Assembly: GCA_900552855.1 (NCBI GenBank)
Contig: USBG01000017.1
Coordinates: 1-20,685 of the forward strand
Direction: 5' to 3'
DNA from: an uncultured Phascolarctobacterium sp.
GTDB taxonomy: Bacteria; Bacillota; Negativicutes; Acidaminococcales; Acidaminococcaceae
Length of the DNA stretch: 20,685 bases
Made by a program: the position numbers and the translations under genes. Of the stretch, positions 14,738 to 20,685 are shown piece by piece. The stretch's first letter is position 1, and each line of letters opens with the position of its first letter. The notes beneath the pieces are model-generated. The model was not told the DNA's origin. It worked only from the letters and a program-made list of their open reading frames with translations, and did no database searches.

Positions 14738-14751
14738 GACGCAGGTGCGTC
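14738..14751 (+). repeat. Small GC-rich palindrome in the pcrA leader
   Basis: GACGCA-GG-TGCGTC, in an otherwise AT-rich leader, 26 nt before the pcrA ATG. It could form a 5-bp hairpin with an AGGT loop. It is followed by CTTTAGTTTA, not a real T-run, so a terminator is unlikely. Confidence 0.35.
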
Positions 14752-14776
14752 TTTAGTTTATGGAGGATACTTTGAT

Positions 14777-16981
14777 ATGACTGATACTATTAGAGGGTTA
14801 AACCTTCAGCAGGCTGATGCGGTACAAACTACAGAAGGACCTATGCTGATTTTAGCAGGTGCAGGAAGTGGCAAAACTAAGGTTTTGACCTGTCGTATGG
14901 CACATCTTTTAAATCAGGGTGTACGCCCTTATAGAATTTTGGCAATTACTTTTACCAATAAGGCTGCTAAGGAAATGCGCGAGCGTGTGGATAAAATGGC
15001 AGGATTGGCTGCAAAGGATGTGTGGCTGTTTACCTTCCACGCCTTTTGTGCTAGAGTGCTGCGTCATGATATAGATAAGCTTGGCTACGGCAATAACTTT
15101 GCTATTTATGATACTACTGATTCTAAAAATCTTATTAAGCAGGTTTTAAAGGAGCTTAATTTAGACGAGAAACGCTTTCAGCCGTCCGGTATTGCATCTG
15201 CTATTAGTAATGCTAAAAATCAATTGCAGGATGCTGCTGCTTATGCTAAAGAAGCAAGCGATTTTTATCAGCAAAAGGTAGCAGAGGTATATACTCTGTA
15301 TGAAAATAAGCTGAGAGCTAATAATGCTGTTGACTTTGATGATTTGCTGCTTTTGACCTTAAAGCTTTTCCAAACTAATGAAGACGCACGTACTAAATAT
15401 CAGGATAAGTTTGACTATATCATGGTGGATGAGTATCAGGACACCAACCATGCTCAATATCTGTTGACTAAAATTTTGGCGGCTAATCATCACAATCTTT
15501 GCGTTGTGGGCGATGCTGACCAAAGTATTTATGGCTGGCGTGGCGCTGATATCCGCAATATTTTAGACTTTGAAAAGGATTATCCTGAGGCAAAGCTGGT
15601 AAAGCTGGAGCAAAATTACCGCAGTACCCAGATTATTCTTGATGCTGCTAATGCTGTTATTGATAATAATACAGGACGTAAGCCTAAAAATTTGTGGACT
15701 GATAATGGCAGTGGCAGAAAGATTACCTATTTCCAGGCTGCTGATGAGCGTGATGAAGCACGCTTTATGATTGAAAAAACACAAGAGCTGCAGGATAAGG
15801 AAAATATTCAGCTTGGTGATGTTGCTGTATTATACCGCACCAATCCTCAGTCTCGCGTATTTGAGGAAATGCTGGTTAAAAGTGGTATTCCCTATAATAT
15901 CGTTGGTGGTACTAAGTTCTATGACCGCAAGGAAATTAAGGATATCATTGCTTATCTGCGTTTGATTTTTAATCCTAGTGATGCCTTGAGTCTGCTGCGT
16001 ATTATTAACGTACCTCGTCGTGGTATTGGTGATGCTACATTGGCTAAATTGGAGGCCTTTGCAGCTGAAAATGACATGAGTCTTTTTGATGTTGTTTCTA
16101 ATTCCAGTCAGATTCCTGGTCTGAGCAGTCGTTTTGTTAATAAGCTAGATGAACTGGCAAGCACTATTTTTGAGCTGATTAATGAAGCTCAGGCGGTGCC
16201 TGTAAAGGAACTGATTGATGATGTAATGAATAAAACCGGTTATTTGGAGGAGCTGCAGATGAGCCGCAGTCCGCAAGACCAAAGCCGTATTGATAACCTG
16301 CAGGAGCTTTTGAGCGTAGCAGAGGATTTTGCTAAGAGCGGTGAAGAGGATACCTTGGAAAACTTCCTGGCTCATGTAGCGCTTGTTTCTGATATTGATA
16401 ATGCAGAGCTGGGTGAGCAGGCGGTAACACTTATGACACTGCACTCTGCTAAAGGCCTGGAATTCCCCGTTGTCTTTCTTGTTGGCATGGAAGAAGGAAT
16501 TTTCCCTCATGCACGTACATTGTTAGATGAAGAGGAAATTGAAGAGGAACGCCGTCTTTGCTATGTAGGTATTACTAGAGCGGAGAAGCATTTATATTTA
16601 AGCAATGCACGTATGCGTATGATGTTTGGTCACACCGTATCTTATCCGCCTTCTCGCTTCCTTGATGAAATTCCAGGTAGATTGGTAGAAACATTTACTC
16701 GTCCTGTTTTACATCGTACTACTATCAGTCACGTAGAGAAGCCTAAAGAGGTAAGAAGCAGCAGTAATTGGTTTGTACAGTCAGCAAGCAGCTTCAAGCC
16801 TAAGGAAAATAGCGTTACTCTCTCCTTTAATACCGGAGATAAGGTTGAGCATTCTAAGTGGGGTGTGGGTACTGTTGTAAGTGCTAAGTCAGCAGAGGAT
16901 GGACAGGAAATCAAGGTTGCCTTTGCTGGTGCTGGCATCCGTTGTTTGTTGACTAAATACGCTAAGCTGAAAAAGCTGTAG
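14777..16981 (+). CDS. pcrA: ATP-dependent 3'-5' DNA helicase PcrA (UvrD/Rep family)
   Basis: 734-residue superfamily 1A helicase for nucleotide-excision repair, removal of RecA from DNA and rolling-circle replication. All helicase motifs are seen: Q motif at LNLQQADAV, Walker A AGAGSGKT (27-34), motif Ia ITFTNKAAKEM, motif II DEYQDT, motif III GDADQSIYGWRGAD, motif IV QNYRS, motif V LHSAKGLEFPVVFLVGMEEG and motif VI YVGITRAEKHLYL. The C-terminal ~45 residues (GDKVEHSKWGVGTVV...) form the small Tudor-like domain that contacts RNA polymerase in PcrA/UvrD. GGAGG lies 10 nt before ATG. ligA follows after 23 nt; the pcrA-ligA order is conserved in many Bacillota. Confidence 0.96.
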   Translation: MTDTIRGLNLQQADAVQTTEGPMLILAGAGSGKTKVLTCRMAHLLNQGVRPYRILAITFTNKAAKEMRERVDKMAGLAAKDVWLFTFHAFCARVLRHDIDKLGYGNNFAIYDTTDSKNLIKQVLKELNLDEKRFQPSGIASAISNAKNQLQDAAAYAKEASDFYQQKVAEVYTLYENKLRANNAVDFDDLLLLTLKLFQTNEDARTKYQDKFDYIMVDEYQDTNHAQYLLTKILAANHHNLCVVGDADQSIYGWRGADIRNILDFEKDYPEAKLVKLEQNYRSTQIILDAANAVIDNNTGRKPKNLWTDNGSGRKITYFQAADERDEARFMIEKTQELQDKENIQLGDVAVLYRTNPQSRVFEEMLVKSGIPYNIVGGTKFYDRKEIKDIIAYLRLIFNPSDALSLLRIINVPRRGIGDATLAKLEAFAAENDMSLFDVVSNSSQIPGLSSRFVNKLDELASTIFELINEAQAVPVKELIDDVMNKTGYLEELQMSRSPQDQSRIDNLQELLSVAEDFAKSGEEDTLENFLAHVALVSDIDNAELGEQAVTLMTLHSAKGLEFPVVFLVGMEEGIFPHARTLLDEEEIEEERRLCYVGITRAEKHLYLSNARMRMMFGHTVSYPPSRFLDEIPGRLVETFTRPVLHRTTISHVEKPKEVRSSSNWFVQSASSFKPKENSVTLSFNTGDKVEHSKWGVGTVVSAKSAEDGQEIKVAFAGAGIRCLLTKYAKLKKL

Positions 16982-17004
16982 GAGCTTGATTTTGGAGGAA
17001 TGAA

Positions 17005-19041
17005 ATGTCTGAGCAGGATTTATTTGCAGACGAAAGAGCGGAGGCCTTAGCTGAGGCAGAGGCTCTGCGTGAGGAAATTCGCCATAATGAATATTTATAT
17101 TATGTTTTGGATGCACCGCAGCTGACTGATGCAGAGTATGATAGGCTTATGGTGCGTTTGAGAGAAATAGAAGCAGCATATCCTGAAAGTATTCCAGCTG
17201 ATTCTCCTACTCAAAGAGTTGGCGGTCGTGCTTCCTCTCAATTTGCTGAGGTTAGACATCTGCAGCCCATGCTGAGCCTAGGCAATGCTTTTTCTGAAAA
17301 TGAGCTGCGTTCCTTTGACGAAAGAGTGCGTAACGGCCTTCCTGACGGAAGCAAAATAGAATATGTAATGGAGCCTAAGATTGATGGCCTGGCTTGCAGT
17401 CTTATTTATGAAAATGGTAAGCTGGTGCGTGCTGCAACTCGCGGTGATGGTGTAACTGGTGAAAATGTTACAGCCAATGTACGTACTATTCGTACCATCC
17501 CATTAGTGCTGAAGGTTCCTGAGGGTGAAGCTATTCCTGAGCTGTTAGACGTTCGTGGTGAGGTTTACATGCCTCGTCATGAATTTATGCGCCTTAATGA
17601 AGAGCGTGCAGAGCGTGGTGAAAGTGAATTTGCTAATCCTAGAAATGCTGCTGCAGGCAGTCTGCGCCAGCTGGACCCGCAGGTAACTGCTAGCCGTTCC
17701 CTAAGCTTTTTTGCCTACTATCTTGTAGGTGAGGGCGCTAAGCCTAAGCATGGAGATTCTTTAGACACCTTAAAGGCATATGGCTTTAAGGTTAATAGCC
17801 ATAAGGTTGTCAACAATATTGAGGAGGCTATTGAGCTGGTTCATGATTTTGATACCAGACGTGGCAATCTTCCATTTGATACCGATGGTGCCGTAATTAA
17901 GGTCAATGATGTTTATCAGCAAAATATTCTGGGTGCAACAGGTAAGGACCCTCGTTGGGCTATTGCCTTTAAATATCCACCGGAGCAGGCTGAAACTACT
18001 TTAGAGGATATTGATTGGCGTGTTGGTCGTACTGGTGTGCTGACTCCTACTGCAATTCTTACTCCTGTAAAGCTGTCTGGTAGTGTAATTAGCCGTGCAA
18101 CACTTCATAATGAGGATTTTATCAAGAGTAAGGATATCCGTATTGGTGATAGAGTAATTATTAATAAAGCGGGCGAGATTATTCCTGAGGTGCTGCGAGT
18201 GGTTTTAGACAAGCGTGGTGAGAATGTTAAGCCTGTAGAGATTCCGTCTAAATGTCCTGAATGTGGCTGGAGTGTAGAGCGTCAGGGTGCAGAGGCTGCT
18301 ATTCGTTGCACTAATCCTCATTGCCCAGCATTAGGTCGTGAGGGCTTGATTCATTTTGTGAGCCGTGATGCTATGAATATTGAAGGCTGTGGTCCGTCCG
18401 TTATCAACCAGCTCCTTGATGCAGGGCTGGTACGTGATGCAGCTGATTTATACACTTTAAAGCGTGAAGAGCTGCTGCAGCTAGAGCGTATGGGCGAAAA
18501 GTCTGCTGATAATCTTTTGGCTGCCTTGGAGTCAAGCAAGGAAAATCAGCTGGATAAGCTGCTTTTTGCTTTAGGTATACGTCATGTCGGCGCTAAGGTG
18601 GCACGCATTTTAGCATTGGAGTTTGGTAGTATTGATAAGCTGCTGGAGGCAGAAGCCGAGCAGTTGGCGTCTATTCGTGACATTGGTGGCAAGATTGCCG
18701 AAAGTGTTGTTACCTGGATGTCCGTGCCTACCAATAGAGATTTACTAGAGCGTTTGAAGGCTGCAGGGCTGGATATGACCTTTACTGCTCCTGAAACTAG
18801 TAAGGAAAATCCTTTCTTTGGCAAGACCTTAGTATTTACTGGTACTTTGCCAACCTTGGGACGAGCTGAGGCTAAAACTATGGCACAGGATGTTGGTGCT
18901 AAGGTTAGCGGAAGCGTTAGCAAAAAAACTGATTACGTTATTGCTGGTGCTGAAGCAGGCAGTAAGCTGGAAAAGGCAGAGCAGTTAGGCGTTACTGTCA
19001 TTGATGAGGCAGAATTTTTACGTATGCTGAAGAACGAATAA
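17005..19041 (+). CDS. ligA: NAD-dependent DNA ligase LigA
   Basis: 678 residues, full length. Seals nicks between Okazaki fragments and after repair, using NAD. Domains: Ia with the Tyr-rich NMN-binding segment (HNEYLYYVLDAPQLTDAEYD, 27-46), nucleotidyltransferase with the adenylated Lys125 in KIDGLA, RGDGVTGENVT (146-156) and the later DGAVIKV; OB fold; zinc finger with Cys417, Cys420, Cys435 and Cys440; helix-hairpin-helix repeats; C-terminal BRCT from about 600 (FFGKTLVFTGTLPTLGRAEA...). GGAGG lies 6 nt before ATG 17005; an overlapping ATG at 17000 is out of frame. Probably co-transcribed with pcrA. Confidence 0.97.
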   Translation: MSEQDLFADERAEALAEAEALREEIRHNEYLYYVLDAPQLTDAEYDRLMVRLREIEAAYPESIPADSPTQRVGGRASSQFAEVRHLQPMLSLGNAFSENELRSFDERVRNGLPDGSKIEYVMEPKIDGLACSLIYENGKLVRAATRGDGVTGENVTANVRTIRTIPLVLKVPEGEAIPELLDVRGEVYMPRHEFMRLNEERAERGESEFANPRNAAAGSLRQLDPQVTASRSLSFFAYYLVGEGAKPKHGDSLDTLKAYGFKVNSHKVVNNIEEAIELVHDFDTRRGNLPFDTDGAVIKVNDVYQQNILGATGKDPRWAIAFKYPPEQAETTLEDIDWRVGRTGVLTPTAILTPVKLSGSVISRATLHNEDFIKSKDIRIGDRVIINKAGEIIPEVLRVVLDKRGENVKPVEIPSKCPECGWSVERQGAEAAIRCTNPHCPALGREGLIHFVSRDAMNIEGCGPSVINQLLDAGLVRDAADLYTLKREELLQLERMGEKSADNLLAALESSKENQLDKLLFALGIRHVGAKVARILALEFGSIDKLLEAEAEQLASIRDIGGKIAESVVTWMSVPTNRDLLERLKAAGLDMTFTAPETSKENPFFGKTLVFTGTLPTLGRAEAKTMAQDVGAKVSGSVSKKTDYVIAGAEAGSKLEKAEQLGVTVIDEAEFLRMLKNE

Positions 19042-19047
19042 AATATG

Positions 19048-19093
19048 AGACTGCTTGTTGTTAGCAATATAGCTTGCGCAGGCAGTCTTTTTT
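19048..19093 (+). terminator. Intrinsic terminator after ligA
   Basis: AGACTGCTTG (19048-19057) pairs with CAGGCAGTCT (19079-19088) with one U-G pair; the loop is long (21 nt). T-run 19088-19093. Confidence 0.75.
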
Positions 19094-19120
19094 ATTATTA
19101 GCAAGTGATAAACTATGCTC

Positions 19121-19154
19121 AAGGGAATATTACTACTTAAATGTTCCCTTTTTT
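19121..19154 (+). terminator. Second intrinsic terminator upstream of gatC
   Basis: AAGGGAATAT (19121-19130) pairs with ATGTTCCCTT (19141-19150) with one U-G pair, loop of 10 nt, six Ts at 19149-19154. Its right arm overlaps the expected -35 region of the gatC promoter. Confidence 0.75.
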
Positions 19155-19164
19155 AGTGTAAATG

Positions 19165-19173
19165 TGATATAAT
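19165..19173 (+). promoter_or_regulatory. Predicted extended -10 promoter of gatCA
   Basis: TGA-TATAAT: a perfect -10 with an extended TGn. The -35 region falls in the terminator arm (TTCCCT at 19144-19149, 18 bp away, poor match). Leader about 45 nt. Confidence 0.6.
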
Positions 19174-19224
19174 AAAACGGGTTATTACTTAAAATCAATA
19201 TAAATTTTTTAGGATGGTGAAAAA

Positions 19225-19512
19225 ATGAAAGTATCTGCTGAAGACGTTAAGCACATTGCACAGCTTTCCCGTTTGACCGTTCCCGAATCTGAAATGGAAT
19301 TGTTCACCGAGCAATTCAACCAGATTCTGAACTATGCCGATATTCTTGAAAAAATCGATACTACCGGTATCGAGCCGACTCCCTACGTTCTGCCTGTAAG
19401 CAACGTACTGAGAGAGGACGTTGTTAAAGAGGGCGTTTCCCACGAGGAAGCTCTGCTGAACGCTCCTGCTGTTCACAATGACGGCTTTAAAGTACCGCGC
19501 GTAATCGACTAA
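19225..19512 (+). CDS. gatC: Glutamyl-/aspartyl-tRNA amidotransferase subunit C
   Basis: 95 residues, usual family length. GatC is the small subunit that binds and stabilises GatA in the GatCAB complex, which converts Glu-tRNA(Gln) and/or Asp-tRNA(Asn) to the correctly charged amide forms. Signatures: VKHIAQLSRLTVPESEMELFTEQFNQILNY-type start, KIDTTGIEPT, and the C-terminal EALLNAP ... GFKVPRVID. AGGATGGTGA lies 4 nt before the ATG. Followed by gatA after 15 nt. Codons favour C-ending forms (Asn: AAC 4, AAT 1), unlike ligA upstream. Confidence 0.96.
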   Translation: MKVSAEDVKHIAQLSRLTVPESEMELFTEQFNQILNYADILEKIDTTGIEPTPYVLPVSNVLREDVVKEGVSHEEALLNAPAVHNDGFKVPRVID

Positions 19513-19527
19513 TAAGGAGGCACAACT

Positions 19528-20685
19528 GTGGAACTGTATAAACTTACTGCACACGAGCTGCATGATAAGCTCGTCAACAAAGAAGTAAGCTCCGTTGAAC
19601 TGACTAACGCTCTTTATGCGCGTATCGACGAAGTTGAAGATCAGGTTAACGCTTATGTTACCCTGGATAAAGAAAATGCTCTGGCACAGGCTGCTAAGGT
19701 TGACGCTAAAATTGCCGCTGGCGAAGCTATTGCTCCTTTAGCTGGTATTCCTGGTGCAATTAAAGATAATATTTGCACCAAAGGCCTCTTGACCACCTGC
19801 TCCTCCAAAATGCTGAGCAATGTTACTCCTATTTATGACGCACATGTAATTAAAAATCTGCGTGCTGACGAAACCATTTTCCTGGGCAAAACCAATATGG
19901 ACGAATTCGCAATGGGCTCTACCACCGAATCCTCCTTCTATGGTCCTACCCGTAACCCCTGGAACTTAGAGCGCGTTCCTGGTGGTTCTTCTGGCGGTAG
20001 TGCTGCTGCAATTGCTGCTGGCGAAGCTATTTGGACTTTGGGCTCCGATACTGGCGGATCTATTCGTCAACCGGCTTCCTTCAACGGCTGCGTTGGTATT
20101 AAACCTACCTATGGTCGTGTATCCCGTTATGGCTGTGTAGCATTTGCTTCCTCTCTGGACCAAATTGGACCTATCACCAAAGACGTAACTGATGCTGCTA
20201 CTGTTTTGAACACCATTTGCGGTAAGGACGAAATGGACTCCACTTCTCTGAATGTTGAAGTTCCTGATTTTACCAAGGCTTTGGTTCAAGACGTTAAAGG
20301 CCTGCGCATTGGTCTGCCTAAGGAATACTTTGGCGACGGCATTGATGCCGAAGTTAAAGCTGAAATCATGAAGGCTGTTAAAAAATATGAAGAGCTGGGC
20401 GCTGAAATTGTTGAAGTATCCCTGCCTCATACCGAATATGCAGTAATCACCTACTACATCATTGCTCCGGCTGAAGCATCTGCAAACCTGGCACGTTATG
20501 ATGGTGTTCGCTACGGCTTCCGTAATATGGAAGCAGCATCTGCTCCTGAAATGACCACCCTGAGCCGTACTGAAGGCTTTGGTCTGGAGGTTCGCCGCCG
20601 CATTATGCTGGGTACCTATGTACTGTCCAGTGGTTACTATGATGCATACTATGTAAAAGCACTTAAGGTAAAAGCCCTGATCAAA
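19528..20685 (+). CDS. gatA: Glutamyl-/aspartyl-tRNA amidotransferase subunit A, 3' end beyond window
   Basis: First 386 codons; the frame is open to the last base. GatA is the amidase subunit that releases ammonia from glutamine for tRNA-dependent amidation. The amidase-signature triad is at the usual residues: Lys79 (GAIKDN), Ser154 (PGGSSGGSAA) and Ser178 (GSDTGGSIRQPA). Other conserved blocks: GKTNMDEFAMGS, YGPTRNPWN, GIKPTYGRVSRYG, SLDQIGPI. The start is GTG 19528 with AAGGAGG 7 nt upstream; there is no closer ATG. Operon with gatC; gatB is expected just past the window edge (inference). Confidence 0.96.
   Translation, partial: MELYKLTAHELHDKLVNKEVSSVELTNALYARIDEVEDQVNAYVTLDKENALAQAAKVDAKIAAGEAIAPLAGIPGAIKDNICTKGLLTTCSSKMLSNVTPIYDAHVIKNLRADETIFLGKTNMDEFAMGSTTESSFYGPTRNPWNLERVPGGSSGGSAAAIAAGEAIWTLGSDTGGSIRQPASFNGCVGIKPTYGRVSRYGCVAFASSLDQIGPITKDVTDAATVLNTICGKDEMDSTSLNVEVPDFTKALVQDVKGLRIGLPKEYFGDGIDAEVKAEIMKAVKKYEELGAEIVEVSLPHTEYAVITYYIIAPAEASANLARYDGVRYGFRNMEAASAPEMTTLSRTEGFGLEVRRRIMLGTYVLSSGYYDAYYVKALKVKALIK

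Noticed and set aside
14738..14751. SOS (LexA) box in front of pcrA
   Set aside because: The palindrome does not resemble the Bacillota LexA consensus with CGAAC and GTTCG half sites.
1..20685. CRISPR arrays, tRNA genes, insertion sequences, toxin-antitoxin or phage-defence genes
   Set aside because: I scanned the intergenic regions and recognised proteins and saw no spaced repeats, cloverleaf sequences, transposases or defence domains.

Overview
The window is about 20.7 kb of AT-rich chromosomal DNA. It carries 15 protein genes, two of them cut by the window edges, and many intrinsic terminators. I saw no tRNA, rRNA, CRISPR array, insertion sequence or phage gene. The gene order pcrA-ligA-gatC-gatA, a class B penicillin-binding protein with a PASTA domain, the adjacent fhs-folD pair and the strong Shine-Dalgarno sites point to a low-GC anaerobic member of the Bacillota. 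A gut Negativicutes such as an Acidaminococcaceae relative is my best guess, but this is inference from gene content and codon style, not a database match.

Layout. (1) Bases 2-367 hold the end of a P-type ATPase-like gene that stops just after the actuator domain. (2) ucpA, a short-chain dehydrogenase gene, lies on the minus strand (613-1410). It is divergent from a gene for a coiled-coil zinc-ribbon protein with an acidic tail (1657-2385), and the shared intergenic region contains three separate dyad-symmetric sequences. (3) trmB, an ftsW/rodA-type SEDS glycosyltransferase gene and its partner penicillin-binding protein gene form a plus-strand unit (2610-6484). (4) fhs, folD and a vanZ-like gene form a one-carbon operon (6619-9570) ending in two tandem terminators. 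(5) A hybrid sensor kinase and a separate HPt protein (9772-12701) form a phosphorelay with its own consensus-like promoter. (6) On the minus strand lie a ttcA-like tRNA thiolation gene and an EamA transporter gene (14558-12821). (7) Divergent from them are pcrA and ligA (14777-19041), then, after two terminators and a new promoter, gatC and the first 386 codons of gatA.

Most of the window is housekeeping: tRNA modification and charging, septal or lateral wall synthesis, folate one-carbon flux, and DNA repair and replication. I did not find a clear new multi-gene system. The strongest unusual signal is the FolD protein. An ungapped alignment to E. coli FolD (recalled) places Leu at the catalytic Lys54 and Met at Gln98, while Tyr50 and Asp121 are kept, suggesting it has lost cyclohydrolase activity. 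The actuator-only P-type ATPase relative with a degenerate TGES motif and the dyad-rich ucpA promoter region are the next most interesting.
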